From Liquidambar formosana (Eukaryota > Streptophyta > Magnoliopsida > Saxifragales > Altingiaceae), in assembly GCA_039720395.1 (NCBI GenBank), contig CM077820.1, forward strand, positions 16,267,161 to 16,331,160: 64,000 bases of DNA, read 5' to 3'. The notes below the pieces were generated by a model, which had not been told where the DNA came from, did not search any database, and was given only the letters and a program-made list of their open reading frames with translations. Numbering within the stretch: the stretch's first letter is position 1; every line of letters starts with the position of its first letter. The position numbers and the translations under genes were made by a program. Below are positions 1-10,871 of this stretch, in pieces.

Positions 1-293
1 TACCCAATGCCTGAAAGAAGTAAAACACATCATTCTTTCGTATCATTGTAACTCCCACTTAGTATCCCTAAAAAATAAACCTTATTTTCAATAATCGCAG
101 AAGTAACAAATTAACTAATAATAAATAAATAAAAGAGCAGTACAAGTGCATGTGGTCACTACAGTAAGAAATTTAAAAAACATTATAGAACAATAGAATA
201 TATATTAAGAACATTATGCATGTACTTTCCTCAAATGGGATTTAAATTTTCAAGAAAAATGTAATGGATCATTAGATCCCCAGGTTTAAAACT
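1..293. other. Unassigned AT-rich DNA left of the solo LTR
   Basis: No reading frame, structural RNA or repeat end is recognisable here. It is probably interior sequence of the CACTA-type element whose right end is at 4797, because the next recognisable element (299-2276) is a clean insertion into it. That assignment is inference, since the left end of the CACTA-type element is not in the window. Confidence 0.3.
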
Positions 294-889
294 CAATGTG
301 TCACGACCTGAAAATAGGCTATGAGGTGTCAATAGAAAGAAGAATAAATAAAATGAAGTTCAAGGATGGTTTATAATAAAAATTTTAGCTTTGTAAAATA
401 TTTTTAGAAAATCCGGCATGGTCCTGTCTGAAAATAGGACATACCAAGTTCTCGACAGTTTAAACCTGTTCAATTTAAAATCAAAATCATTCAACCATCC
501 ACAACATGTAATTAAATTAAGCTGGCATACTAGTTCTCACATAGTTCTATTGTCAATACAAGCAGTGTATAATACAAGCCATAAAATTGTAAAATACATC
601 TGCACAACACCCATAATGCCATGCATATGCTAAGTCCAATGTGATGCCTCCTCATAAGAGTCATCCTTACTTTGCTCAAGGTCTACAAAAGGTTTTAAAA
701 CCATTATGAACAATTAAATAAAATGAGGTAATAAGGGGTTGCATATCACAATTTTAAAACAAGTATAGGAGAACATGAAAGTTGTTCATAACATAAATCC
801 GCCATATCTGGCAATTCATAACATCATCAGTCTTTTAAACTGAATAATCCTCCCCAGGTCATGCGGGGCCCTCGCGTGCGGAAATGAGA

Positions 890-1020
890 AGAAACACTAT
901 GGATCCCTATATGGGTCCAGAAAGTAACCCCATTTTGAGGAAACACTATGAATCCTACATGGATCCAGAAAGTAACCTCATTTTAGGAACACTACGGTCA
1001 TTAAGACCGGAAAGTACCCC
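890..1020. repeat. Degenerate ~50-bp tandem repeat inside the solo LTR
   Basis: Three imperfect units each contain a GAAACACTA-like block, a short palindromic GGATCC or GGTC block and a GAAAGTA block. The second unit is about 50 bp after the first; the third is shorter and more diverged. Function unknown. Confidence 0.6.
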
Positions 1021-1646
1021 TTATCATCACATCCATTTTTTTTATTTATAATTTTAGAAAGAAAATGGATTTCCAACACTTACATAAAAGTGACCCTTAA
1101 ATAGTTCATTACAAGGATTTAACAAATAGGTTTTCAAAAATCCAACCATTATATTCCAAATCATGTAAGGGTATGCAAAACAACACCAATATAACTAAAT
1201 AGGGCATAAACAAAACCCTAATTTCTCAAATATATGAATTATTAAGAAACTCAAACCCCAATCCCATGTAAACATGTATCATATCATGTAAACATGCTAA
1301 AAAAACCCATAATAATATAACAAATCATGCATACAATGGTTTACAACCATGAAAAATGCACCTACCTCACAAATGGTAGCTAGAAACGTGAATATAAGGG
1401 TGTACACGTATAGATCAGGGTGGAAATCACAAGATCCATGCGTTGTGGGGTCGGACTCGAGCTCCCATGGTCACGCTCCTCACCGTCGAGCTCCTCTTTC
1501 TCTCTCTTTCTCTCTCTTTCTCTCTCTCTCTTATCTCTTTCCTTTTCTACCGAAAAATGGGTAAGAAACCCATTAGGAATGGGTTTAATAAGGGAAAGTG
1601 GGGGTAAAATCGTCAAACAAGCCTTTTTAAAACTGTCTGCCGACAC

Positions 1647-1816
1647 TTTCAGACGGCTGACAAGTATTTTCAGCCGGCTGAAAATGCCCAACACAAAACA
1701 ATGCTCTCTGGAATTTTCAGTCGGCTGAAAATTGTCTTTCAGATGGCTGACATGAACTTTCAGCCGGCTGAAAATTGTCTTTCAGACGGCTGAAACATGT
1801 TTCAGCCGTCTGAAAT
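1647..1816. repeat. Array of short palindromes TTTCAGCCGGCTGAAA
   Basis: Seven copies of a palindromic core, consensus TTTCAG-(C/A)(C/T)GG-CTGAAA, occur in 170 bp. The best copies are at about 1667-1684 and 1756-1774. Some arms carry one or two changes, such as CTGACA or CAGATGG. The array lies in the solo LTR. It could be a set of protein-binding sites or a self-folding block in the transcript; the sequence alone does not decide. Confidence 0.8.
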
Positions 1817-2281
1817 ATACAGACAGTAGAAAATAGACAATTAGTCAGGCCACTCTCCATCAGCACAGACCTCAGCCTTATTTTCATCCAAAACATTTAA
1901 GTAATCTTCTTCATTCTTATATTATCCTTTTACTTTAAGTTATTTAATGAAAATAAGCAAATAATCCCCCATTTGAATCCAAATAAAATATCAGAAAAAT
2001 CAAATTCCAAGTATATCAAAATCTCATTTCCAAGTTTTAGTACAAAATCTGTCGCCCGATAGATTTTCCTAAAACAAACATATGAGGAACCCAATCCAAA
2101 CATGCTAATAAAATCCCATAAAATCACAGAAGTCTTATAATATTATAAACTTCTATTACCGCAAAAAAATTATCTTTAAAAACAAAGATTTACGAAAATT
2201 CACTTTTTCCCCACACTTAGCCAAATTTCAGCAGCTTAAACCCTTAATACCTTACTTTCAAATCACGGGTGTTACACAATG

Positions 2282-3590
2282 TACATCTCACAAATGATTA
2301 CTACATTGGAGCTCGGTAATTTCCTTTCTTTTTTTTTTTTCACAGAACATAGTTCTTTTTTTTTTTTTTTTTTTAATTTTATATTTATGTCCGCAAAATG
2401 ATATATATTAAGAAAAAAGGAGGCAAGATGCACCCAACAAATACATAGCAGCAAAAGAATAAAACAGGGGAATGAGCATCGACGCTTGAAAACAAATCAA
2501 AGCACCCACGCCCAAACCCAGAACATAGATGAAAAAAAAAAAAAAAACAGAGTAAAACAAGGGATAGACATCACCAAACTCCTCACAGCCAAGATAGAAA
2601 AGAGCAATGCTATTACAAACTAAAGAGCAATGCTAACAGGATAAAATCACACAACACAGTAGTACACAACACAGGGGAGTTTAAACCCCTCAAATTTTTT
2701 TCCCAAAAAGCAAAAACTGGCAGAAATGAAAGTGATTTTTTTTTTTTATATTTTTTTATAAATATGTGGATTTAGAAATCCACAATGAGAGATCTTTCCT
2801 TCAAACATTTTATCCAAATAGTGGATTTTTAAATCCATGGATTTTAAATCTTTTGGACTACAAATCAACACCCAAATCCAAATCCAAATCCAAATCTGCA
2901 TTCCCAAACATAGCACATTCATCAGACGGTTCCAAAATTCTATCAAAATCCTCGAGAAGTACAATTAGATGAAATAATATGAATGTCAAAAAATTTAGCA
3001 CATTCTATCAAAACTTAACGATCCAAAATTCATATGGGAGTATCAATTTATCAGACGGTTCCATCAAAGCTTGATGCATAGCATATTTGACCATTTCTAT
3101 TATGATGGTGGCTTATCAACATTCATCATTCAAAAGAGGCCAAGAAATTTTAGTGAATGACATGTTGCTATAAAGAAAACAAACTGAGAGCAAATTTCAA
3201 TAGGCACAAAAGCAATTCTATAGAAAGACTCTTTCCACTTTCCAGTGTTACTTTCCTAAAAATTGCTTCTGCTACCATGAAGGTATTAGTTATGAGATTC
3301 CAATAATTTTAATATATTTTCCCCTTAAATCTTACATAACTAACTAGAGATAGGTGTGTTCTATTTGCAGGCTCTAAATCGTGTGTGGGTTATCTTATTG
3401 GAACTCGATTACAGTTCAATTCAGAACAGTTTTCACAGTACATTACCAACAAAAAATTATAAAAATAAAAAGTACCCTATCTAAAGGACATGTTTCAAGC
3501 ATGACAGTATCCATGGTCTAATCACACCTAGTCCCCTATATGTGAAAGTGTGAAACAGACACATTAACTCAACAAACCCAAACCAACCCA

Positions 3591-3621
<31 letters not shown>

Positions 3622-4639
3622 AAAAAAAAAAACCCACCACCCCAGACATTTTTCTTTTCACTTTTTCTAATTTTCCTAATGTGGACTCCAAGTTACTTCC
3701 TTTTTCTTTATAAATTATCCCCATGTAAACTCTGCCATCCATTGAACCTTCGCAGTTTCCATCCTCCTTTTTCATTCTCACACTTTCCTTCTACCACTAA
3801 AGAGATGTCCCTCTTTCATTCTCCTCCTTTTCCATTCTCTCTCCAACTCTTTTGCTTCACTTTTTGATGCATACTTGCAGTGCGAGAGCATCAATGGCTT
3901 ATTTAAATGTTCTTAAATAGTTTAATGAATTTCTCTTCTTTTTATGTAAAAAAAACACGCTCTCTCTTTTCTAAATTTTTCCTTCTGTTTTTTCCTTTTC
4001 TCTTTTTAGTGGGGTGTTCCCAGGGTCGGCATCATAGATCATATTATGGGGCGCTCTATGTAGTATAACTGGGATGCTATTGTTAAACTTAGCTCAACCC
4101 ATACTAAAAAAAAAAAAAAATTGAAACAATAAATAAGAAATTCCTCAAGGGGGAGAAACAGAGAAGCTAAAAACAAAAAACAAATCAAACAACAAATACC
4201 CCAACAACCCTAAAAATCGAACAACAAAAACAATGAGATTCCTTTGTATCTGCGTGTGTGTTTCAGAACAGAAATAGAAGAGAAAAAAAACCCCTAAAAA
4301 TTAATTGTATTTGCGTGTGTTTGTCGGAGTAGACGTAGAAGAAATCGAACCAAAATAGGAGAGAAGTGAGTTAGAGAGCGAGAGAGAGAGAGAGGAATAT
4401 GTACCGATGGAGGGATTGCTCCAGCGATCGGCTTCCTCGAGCGACTGAGATGGCTTCCAGTGAGACCCAGTGAGAGGAATATGTCCCGATGGCTAGCGGC
4501 GACGGCTACAGGAACTAAAAGCAGGGGGTTGTGTCGAAGACATAGGGGTTCCGACGTGTAGAATAGGGTTTGGTTTTGGTGGGAAAGCAGGGGTGGAGAA
4601 ATAGAACGTTTCTCTTCTCTGCTTTATATGTATGAAGTG
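2282..4639. other. Unassigned AT-rich DNA, presumed CACTA interior
   Basis: I see no protein-coding gene. The stretch holds poly(T) and poly(A) runs, an AAATCC hexamer run near 2873-2897, a poly(C)-poly(A) tract at 3591-3632 and a GA dinucleotide run near 4379-4394. The part just before the terminal block (about 4390-4510) is locally GC-richer. By position it should be interior sequence of the element ending at 4797. Confidence 0.35.
3591..3632. repeat. Adjacent homopolymers: 21 C then 21 A
   Basis: A run of C at 3591-3611 is followed directly by a run of A at 3612-3632. Such junctions are prone to replication slippage and sequencing error, so the exact lengths should not be trusted. Confidence 0.85.
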
Positions 4640-4797
4640 CCTCTTGTGCGAAAAACCCATAACATATATGGGTATTTACAATTTTATCATCATATTTCCC
4701 GAACATAATGCACGCAATTTGGCGCCCAGCCACATGCCGACAAAAATTAGGAAATCGTCGGCAAATTTAGTCAGGAATTATCCCTTTTTTTGTAGTG
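4640..4797. mobile_element. Right end of a CACTA-type DNA transposon
   Basis: The sequence ends TTTTTTTGTAGTG at 4797, the reverse complement of CACTACAAAAAAA, a standard CACTA terminus. The 60 bp before it hold short inverted motifs of the type CCGACAAAAATTAGGAAATCGTCGGCA, shown here as arms TGCCGAC and GTCGGCA around a spacer, which resemble subterminal repeats. The three bases after the end are ACT, the expected place for a 3-bp target duplication. No matching left end is seen in 1-4640, so the element probably begins upstream of the window and the F1 F-box remnant on its right has lost its 3' part to it. A chance CACTA-like end cannot be excluded. Confidence 0.5.
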
Positions 4798-4876
4798 ACT
4801 TCATTCCAAGCTATTTTAAGCATCGAATGAGATTCCATTCCCACTCATTTCATTTCGGCCAAACAAACATGGCCTT

Positions 4877-5016
4877 CAGGTTCCAATCTTCAATTTCAGG
4901 TATTGGCGTCTCTCCAAGGAGTTTCTCTTCATCGACATCAAAACTCAACATAGTCTGCTTCCTCGCGTTTGTCATCCAGTGAATAGCACCATTCCAATAA
5001 ACCCCTTCATGAAAAC
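4877..5016 (-). pseudogene. F-box pseudogene F1, distal coding remnant
   Basis: On the minus strand this segment matches the part of F3 that encodes the end of the conserved core (VFWNGAVHWI, then FSFDVNQERV and the IKDW block). It stops at about 4877, after which 4798-4876 is unrelated and the presumed CACTA end follows; the C-terminal third of the gene is missing. On the other side it is cut by copia element 1, whose target duplication AAAAC is at 5012-5016 and 9866-9870. It continues in register at 9866 and above. Being split, truncated and frameshifted, the locus cannot encode the full protein. Confidence 0.8.
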
Positions 5017-5351
5017 TGTTGAACTAATGTGCCCTGTTTTTTTTTGTTTTGTTGACTTTTCTAATCTTGTTTAAGTTTAACTAATGTTAATTAGCTTTGT
5101 AAGCTAGTTTTATGATGTGGCTTAGTTGTGTCCAGGTGTTAGGCTTTTATTGGATGTTAGAAGTATATATATACTTTGTACATGTGCTGAATAGATGAAT
5201 GAAAAAATCCAGACGTCTAGAACTCTCTTCAAGCTCCCTGTTCTTCCTCCTCTGTTTTTCTCCTTCTCTCTTTAAAAAATCTAATCTGTGTGTTTATTAT
5301 TCAAGTGTTGTTGGTGTTAAAACTTGGATATTAGCTGTAGAAAAGCCAACA
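5017..5351 (+). repeat. 5' LTR of copia element 1
   Basis: Starts TGTTGAACTA and ends GCCAACA, giving 5-bp terminal inverted repeats. A TATATATATA stretch near 5164-5172 is the likely core promoter of the element, with transcription running into gag-pol. The target duplication AAAAC is directly before it at 5012-5016. Confidence 0.95.
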
Positions 5352-5356
5352 GAAAT

Positions 5357-5368
5357 TGGTATCAGAGC
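5357..5368 (+). promoter_or_regulatory. Primer-binding site, tRNA-iMet type
   Basis: TGGTATCAGAGC begins five bases after the 5' LTR and is the usual plant copia primer-binding site, complementary to the 3' end of initiator methionine tRNA, which primes minus-strand cDNA synthesis. Confidence 0.93.
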
Positions 5369-5438
5369 TTGGTTCAAAGGAGACAGCTGTGTGAGAAGAA
5401 ATAAAGAAGGAAGGTGACTTTTGTTGTAGAAAAACTCC

Positions 5439-8400
5439 ATGGCCAGCACCAGCAGTTCAAGTTTGAACATCCAACAACCCTCTATTCCATTATTTAATGG
5501 TGAGAACTATGATATTTGGTGTATCAAGATGAGAACTCTATTTATTTCGCAAGATGTTTGGGATTTGGTGGAAAAGGGGTATGCCGAGCCCGATCCGGAT
5601 GCCACGTTAACAAATGCTCAAAGGGAGAAATTGAATGAGTTGAGAAGGAAGGATGCAAAAGCTCTTCTCTTTATTCAACAAGGAGTTGAAGACTCTATTT
5701 TTCCAAGAATTATGGGAGCAACCAAAGCCAAAGAAGCATGGAACATCCTCCGAGAAGAATTTCAAGGAAATCCGAAGGTAAGGGCTATTAAACTTCAAAC
5801 TCTAAGAAAAGAGTTAGAAAATATGAAAATGAAGGAAAATGAAACACTTCAAGAGTATTCCACCAGATTCTTGGATGTTGTAAATCAAATGAAATCATAT
5901 GGAGAAGAAATTCCTGATAAAAGAATTATTGAGAAGATTTTAATTAGTTTACCAGAAAAATTTGATACTGTGGTGGTTGTGATTGAACAAACTCAAAATA
6001 TTTCTGAATTAAGTGTTCGAGAGGTGATGGCCTCCTTGAAATCATATGAGCAAAGATTGATGCTACGTTCTGAGAAGTCTATTGAGAGTGTATTTCAATC
6101 TAAGCTTAATGTTAGCCCCAAAAATGTTGAAAAGAAGCCATCAAGTCATGAACAAAATCAAGTGGAGTCATCTAGAGGTGGAAGACAAGGAAGAGGAAGA
6201 GGTAGAGGAAGAAATGCAAGGGGAAGAGGTAGAACCAGCTATGACAGGAAATCTAATGATGAAGGGTCTTCACAAAAATGTAGTATTTGTAAAAGGAGTA
6301 GCCATGTTGAAAAAGACTGTTGGTTCAAGGGAAAGCCTCAATGTTTTAATTGTAAAAAATTTGGGCATCTTCAAAAGGATTGCCGATTCAAAAACAATCA
6401 ACAAGCAAATTTTTCTGAAGAAAAAGAAGGTGATGCTAATATGTTTTTTGCTTGTCAAACGGCGTCCGAACAAAAGAATGATGTTTGGTATCTTGATAGC
6501 GGTTGTAGCAATCAAATGACGGGTAATAAAAATATTTTTGTGAACATGGATGCATCCTCTAATTCCCAAGTAAGGTTGGGAAATGGCGCTTTGGTGGAAG
6601 CAAAAGGCAAAGGCACAATTGCTATTCAAACAAAGAAGGGTGCAAAATATATTCGGGATGTCTTACTAGTACCAGACTTGGAGCAAAACTTGTTAAGTGT
6701 TGGGCAACTTGTTGAGCATGGATACTCTATCCATTTTGATGATAATTTGTGCAAAATTTATGATAAAGGAGAAAATGGGCAAATGATGGCAAGAATAAAT
6801 ATGGAGAAAAACAGAAGCTTTCCTCTCACATTTAAATATATGAATGATGTTGCTTTGAAGGCAAGTATTTGTGATGAATCTTGGTTGTGGCATAAAAGAC
6901 TTGGGCATTTGAACTTTCATAGCCTCAAGTTACTTCATCAGAAAAATATGGCGGAAGGGCTGCCCTCTATTGAAGAAATTCGTGATGTTTGTGAAGGATG
7001 TGTTCTTGGAAAGCTTCATCGACAATCTTTCCCAAAAGGAGTTGCATGGAGAGCAAAAGAAGTGTTGGAGTTAGTTCACACAGATGTTTGTGGGCCTATG
7101 ACAAACCTCTCCCATGGTAATAACAGGTACTTTATTCTCTTTATTGATGATTTTACTAGAATGACATGGGTGTATTTTATGAGGGAAAGATCTGAAGTTT
7201 TCTCAATCTTCAAGAAGTTTAAAAATTTTGTTGAAAAGCAAAGTGGCCATTACATAAAAATTTTAAGAAGTGACAGAGGAAAAGATTACAACTCAAAGGA
7301 GTTTGATAAATTTTGTGAAGATGAAGGAGTTGAAAGACAATTAACAGTTGGCTATACTCCACAACAAAATGGTGTATCCGAAAGGAAGAATCAAATGGTG
7401 ATAGAAATGGCAAAGTCAATGCTACATGAAAAAGGGCTGCCTCAAACTTTCTGGGCTGAAGCTGTATACACTGCAGTGTATTTAATAAATAGGAGTCCTA
7501 CTAGAGCCGTTTGGAATCAAACTCCCATAGAAGCATGGAGTGGAAGAAAACCATCTGTGAGGCATCTTAAAGTATTTGGGTATATTTGTTATGCTCAAAT
7601 TCCAAAGGAGAGGAGACACAAGTTAGATGAAACAAGTGAAAGATGCATTTTTGTTGGCTATAGCTTAAAATCAAAGGGCTACAGGCTATTCAGTTTGAAA
7701 AAGAACAAGGTGATCATTAGCCGAGATGTGGTATTTGATGAAAAAGCTTCATGGAATTGGGAAGAAGGCAAAGTTGAGAAAGGAGCAACTCTTGTTGAAG
7801 AAGAGCAACAAAAATCTACTCATGAAGATGAAAGTGATGAAGAAACATCCCAACTTTCTCCAAGGTCAGATTCATTATCCCCCTCAAGTGATTCTCCAAG
7901 TCGATCCACGTCATCATCGACCTCAACTCCAAGAAAAATGAGGAGTTTGAATGATGTCTATGATAGTTGCAATTTTTGTATAATTGAGCCAAGTTCTTTT
8001 GAAGAAGCAATGAAAGAAGAAGCTTGGAGAAAAGCTATGGAAGATGAAATTGAAGTTATTGAGAAGAATGATACTTGGGAATTGGTGAACAAACCACAAA
8101 ACAAAGAGATTATTGGTGTGAAGTGGATTTACAAGGTGAAATTAAATTCAAATGGATCAATTCAAAGAAACAAAGCAAGACTAGTTGCAAAAGGATATTC
8201 ACAACAGCCCGGTGTTGACTTCCATGAAACATTTGCTCCTGTTGCTCGGTTAGATACAATAAGAGCTCTCATTGCCATGGCAGCCCAAAAAGGTTGGTTG
8301 TTATACCAACTTGATGTTAAATCAGCCTTCTTGAATGGGGAATTGGAAGAAGAAATCTATGTTGAACAACCACAGGGTTTTGTGATCAAAGGAAAAGAAG

Positions 8401-9536
8401 AGAAGGTATATAAGCTGAAAAAGGCCTTGTATGGGCTAAAGCAAGCTCCTCGAGCATGGTATAGTCAAATTGATGGCTACTTCAATGAAAAAGGATTCAA
8501 AAGAAGCAAGAGTGAGTCTACCTTGTATGTAAAAGCTCAAGGTAAGTCCAATATTTTAATTGTTGCATTGTATGTTGATGATTTGGTGTTTACCGGTAAC
8601 AATGAGAAAATTATAGAAGAATTTAAAAAAGATATGATGAAAAAGTATGAAATGAGTGACATGGGCTTGCTACATCATTTCCTTGGGATTGAAATCTATC
8701 AAGAAGAAGATGGTGTTTTTATTTCTCAAAAGAAGTATGCTGAAAATATTCTAAAAAAATTTGGAATGTTTGGTTGTAAACCTGTGACAACTCCTCTTGT
8801 TATTAATGAAAAGTTGATGAAAGAAGATGGAGAAAAGAAGGTGGATGCAACTTTATATAGAAGTTTGGTTGGGAACTTGCTTTATCTCACTGCCACAAGA
8901 CCTGATGTTATGTTTGCAGCAAGTTTGCTATCAAGATTCATGAATAATCCTAGCCATATTCATCTTGGTGTAGCCAAAAGAGTCTTGAGATACCTACAAG
9001 GTACTAGTAATTTTGGCATCAAATATTACAATACTTCTCAGCTGAAATTGGTTGGTTATTGTGATAGTGATTGGGGAGGTTGTGCTGATGATATGAAAAG
9101 CACTTCAGGTTATGCATTTACTTTTGGCTCCGGAGTATTCTCTTGGGCATCAAAGAAACAACAATCAGTTGCTCAATCTTCAGCTGAATCCGAATATATT
9201 TCAGCTTCATTAGCAACTTCACAAGCCATTTGGTTGAGAAGGATATTGGAAGATGTTGGAGAAAAGCAAAAAGAAGGGACAGAGATCTTTTGCGACAACA
9301 AATCAGCAATAGCAATAGCAAAGAACCCAGTTTATCACAGTCGCACAAGACATATTGCTATCAAATATCATTTCATCAGAGAAGCTATTGAAGATGAAGA
9401 AATTCAGCTCAAGTATTGCAAGTCAGAAGAGCAGCTAGCTGACATTTTTACAAAGGCACTTTCAAAGGAAAAGTTTCAGCATTTCAGAGAATTATTGGGA
9501 GTGCAAGCTCAGCACATTAAGGGGGAGAAATGTTGA
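5439..9536 (+). CDS. Copia gag-pol polyprotein, 1,365 aa, open
   Basis: The protein would form the particle, process itself, reverse-transcribe the element RNA and integrate the cDNA. Order: gag domain of the UBN2 type (about 1-230); basic RG-rich stretch; two CCHC zinc knuckles starting at Cys281 and Cys302; aspartic protease with D353-S-G; integrase with an HHCC region starting near His485 and catalytic D549, D612, E648 (35 residues between the last two); reverse transcriptase with YVDD at 1045-1048; RNase H with D1209, E1250 and D1286. The frame has no stop or frameshift. The start ATG at 5439 is 87 bp after the LTR and opens the gag domain. The stop codon TGA lies inside the 3' LTR (TGTTGA at its first bases), so the polypurine tract is coding. 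The protease reads SGCSNQ where element 2 has SGCSNH; this and a few other private changes may lower activity. Confidence 0.95.
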   Translation: MASTSSSSLNIQQPSIPLFNGENYDIWCIKMRTLFISQDVWDLVEKGYAEPDPDATLTNAQREKLNELRRKDAKALLFIQQGVEDSIFPRIMGATKAKEAWNILREEFQGNPKVRAIKLQTLRKELENMKMKENETLQEYSTRFLDVVNQMKSYGEEIPDKRIIEKILISLPEKFDTVVVVIEQTQNISELSVREVMASLKSYEQRLMLRSEKSIESVFQSKLNVSPKNVEKKPSSHEQNQVESSRGGRQGRGRGRGRNARGRGRTSYDRKSNDEGSSQKCSICKRSSHVEKDCWFKGKPQCFNCKKFGHLQKDCRFKNNQQANFSEEKEGDANMFFACQTASEQKNDVWYLDSGCSNQMTGNKNIFVNMDASSNSQVRLGNGALVEAKGKGTIAIQTKKGAKYIRDVLLVPDLEQNLLSVGQLVEHGYSIHFDDNLCKIYDKGENGQMMARINMEKNRSFPLTFKYMNDVALKASICDESWLWHKRLGHLNFHSLKLLHQKNMAEGLPSIEEIRDVCEGCVLGKLHRQSFPKGVAWRAKEVLELVHTDVCGPMTNLSHGNNRYFILFIDDFTRMTWVYFMRERSEVFSIFKKFKNFVEKQSGHYIKILRSDRGKDYNSKEFDKFCEDEGVERQLTVGYTPQQNGVSERKNQMVIEMAKSMLHEKGLPQTFWAEAVYTAVYLINRSPTRAVWNQTPIEAWSGRKPSVRHLKVFGYICYAQIPKERRHKLDETSERCIFVGYSLKSKGYRLFSLKKNKVIISRDVVFDEKASWNWEEGKVEKGATLVEEEQQKSTHEDESDEETSQLSPRSDSLSPSSDSPSRSTSSSTSTPRKMRSLNDVYDSCNFCIIEPSSFEEAMKEEAWRKAMEDEIEVIEKNDTWELVNKPQNKEIIGVKWIYKVKLNSNGSIQRNKARLVAKGYSQQPGVDFHETFAPVARLDTIRALIAMAAQKGWLLYQLDVKSAFLNGELEEEIYVEQPQGFVIKGKEEKVYKLKKALYGLKQAPRAWYSQIDGYFNEKGFKRSKSESTLYVKAQGKSNILIVALYVDDLVFTGNNEKIIEEFKKDMMKKYEMSDMGLLHHFLGIEIYQEEDGVFISQKKYAENILKKFGMFGCKPVTTPLVINEKLMKEDGEKKVDATLYRSLVGNLLYLTATRPDVMFAASLLSRFMNNPSHIHLGVAKRVLRYLQGTSNFGIKYYNTSQLKLVGYCDSDWGGCADDMKSTSGYAFTFGSGVFSWASKKQQSVAQSSAESEYISASLATSQAIWLRRILEDVGEKQKEGTEIFCDNKSAIAIAKNPVYHSRTRHIAIKYHFIREAIEDEEIQLKYCKSEEQLADIFTKALSKEKFQHFRELLGVQAQHIKGEKC

Positions 9537-9865
9537 ACTAATGTGCCCTGTTTTTTTTTGTTTTGTTGACTTTTCTAATCTTGTTTAAGTTTAACTAATG
9601 TTAATTAGCTTTGTAAGCTCGTTTTATGATGTGGCTTAGTTGTGTCCAGGTGTTAGGCTTTTATTGGATGTTAGAAGTATATATATACTTTGTACATGTG
9701 CTGAATAGATGAATGAAAAAATCCAGACGTCTAGAACTCTCTTCAAGCTCCCTGTTCTTCCTCCTCTGTTTTTCTCCTTCTCTCTTTAAAAAATCTGATC
9801 TGTGTGTTTATTATTTAAGTGTTGTTGGTGTTAAAACTTGGATATTAGCTGTAAAAAAGCCAACA
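9531..9865 (+). repeat. 3' LTR of copia element 1
   Basis: 335 bp, differing from the 5' LTR at about four positions by eye (for example CTCGTT for CTAGTT, and GTAAAAAAGCC for GTAGAAAAGCC). It is preceded by the purine tract GGGGGAGAAA and followed by the target duplication AAAAC at 9866-9870, after which F1 F-box sequence resumes. Confidence 0.95.
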
Positions 9866-10562
9866 AAAACTCATACCACCATTCCAAAAAACCCTTTCAT
9901 GAAATCTCATACGATTAGGTCTAGGTATAGTGAAAGATTCAACAGAGATCCTCCAAGTACGCATCTGAGACGAATAAATCTCAATCCTATAACGGTATTG
10001 TGGAGGAGATCTAGAGCCATTTTGCCTAACACATACAACTTTGTAATGAGGTGATTTGGAAGGGCAAAAGCTAAGATCACACCAACAGCAGCAGCAGGAA
10101 AACCCAAGGCGTAAATTTCAGGAAGCATAGTGAATTGGCGGGTAGTGGGATTGTAGATTTAACAATCTACCTTTCGTTTTTTTTCGTGAAACATCTCACA
10201 GCACAGTAAGCCGTTGCAAGACTGTAAATAACGAACCGAGGCCCATGGAAGAAGATTTAAAGCGGTGGAAGGCTTGCCGTGAAGAGGAACGAAATTGAAA
10301 AGCAGGTCTGGGAGGCAGCATATTTGGGGCAAGAGGATGAGGCCAGAGGGCGAGGGTTAGGGTTTAGGCGGAGAGCGAAATAGGGGCTGGAAAGGAGTTC
10401 GAGCCAACGTTTGGATACGGATTTAAATTTGGGATGAGAAGTTATGGGTAGGCGAAGAAGGATTTCAGTCAAGAGGTCGTCGTTGCTAGCAATTGCATCG
10501 GCGGTGGACGATGTCTGCTGGGGGACGGATGTAATATCGGCTCTGATTCTTTTGGTGGCCAT
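9866..10562 (-). pseudogene. F-box pseudogene F1, 5' part
   Basis: A minus-strand At5g07610-like F-box gene. The start ATG at 10560-10562 gives MATKRIRAD, matching the N terminus of F2, followed by an intact F-box (DLLTEILLRLP...FKSVSKRWLELL). The frame shifts by one base near 10300, in the stretch corresponding to PLDGKPSTAFPNLLP of F2, and ends at 10257; the later block LPE...AVGVILAF is found in another frame near 10060-10128. The gene is then cut by copia element 1 at 9865 and continues at 5016. An intact protein would be a substrate-recognition subunit of an SCF ubiquitin ligase; this copy is dead. A CTATTTAAAC promoter-like motif lies 78-88 bp upstream of the ATG. Confidence 0.85.
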
Positions 10563-10637
10563 CGCGTCAGACGTGCTACACAACTACACAAGTGAAGCTC
10601 TTTCCCTCTGTTTATGAGAAGGAAAAGGAAATTTATG

Positions 10638-10650
10638 CGTTTAAATAGAC
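10638..10650 (-). promoter_or_regulatory. TATA-like motif of F1, shared by all four F-box loci
   Basis: On the minus strand this reads TCTATTTAAACGC. The same core (CTATTTAAGC) is found upstream of F2 (16134-16143), F3 (20113-20122) and F4 (61931-61940). Conservation across paralogues and its position before the ATG suggest a core promoter element. Confidence 0.55.
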
Positions 10651-10824
10651 TGCGGTGCACGTTGCTTTCCCTTTCCGATTTTTTTTTTTTTAATTTTTTA
10701 ATTTTTTAATTTTTTTTTTTTGGGTGAAAGAAAACCGTTGAAGGGAGAGGGTGGTGTTTCCACAACGCTACGTGAGTATCCCCACACGTGGGTCAGACAT
10801 AAGGGCATAAATTGCTTTTGTCTC

Positions 10825-10871
10825 TCTTCTTCTTCTTCTTCTTCTTCTTCTTCTTCTTCTTCTTCTTCTTT
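10825..10871. repeat. (TTC)n microsatellite
   Basis: About 15 tandem TTC triplets, upstream of F1. The open frames that cross it (poly-Ser or poly-Glu) are low-complexity artefacts. Confidence 0.9.

Larger units (their letters stand above)
299..2276 (-). mobile_element. Solo LTR of a Ty3/gypsy-type element
   Basis: The 1,978-bp segment starts TGTCACGACC and ends GGTGTTACA on the plus strand, so both strands begin with TG and end with CA. Read on the minus strand it begins TGTAACACCCG, a start often seen in plant gypsy LTRs. It is flanked by a perfect 5-bp target duplication, CAATG at 294-298 and at 2277-2281. No primer-binding site, polypurine tract, gag or pol lies inside, and no second LTR is in the window, so it fits a solo LTR left by unequal recombination between the two LTRs of a full element. 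The small open frames over 1349-1728 lie over CT-rich low-complexity DNA and are not genes. Strand is inferred from the terminal sequence only. Confidence 0.75.
5017..9865 (+). mobile_element. Full-length Ty1/copia retrotransposon, element 1
   Basis: A 4,849-bp LTR element with LTRs at 5017-5351 and 9531-9865 (335 bp each, TGTTG...CAACA), a primer-binding site TGGTATCAGAGC at 5357-5368 (complementary to initiator tRNA-Met), one long gag-pol frame (5439-9536) and a purine tract GGGGGAGAAA at 9521-9530. The target duplication is AAAAC on both sides. By eye the two LTRs differ at about four positions, so the insertion is recent. Gene order protease, integrase, reverse transcriptase, RNase H is diagnostic for copia. 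Size and LTR length would fit an Ale-like lineage, but I cannot assign the lineage with confidence. It lies antisense to the F1 F-box gene it interrupts. Confidence 0.97.

Noticed and set aside
1349..1728. Overlapping open frames of about 70-100 codons on both strands
   Set aside because: They read through a CT-rich low-complexity stretch inside an LTR and have Ser/Leu or Arg/Glu repeats with no domain.
5199..5417. A 72-codon frame in the copia LTR and leader (also at 9713 and 56747)
   Set aside because: It lies over the LTR, primer-binding site and leader, is repeated only because the LTR is, and shows no protein family signature.
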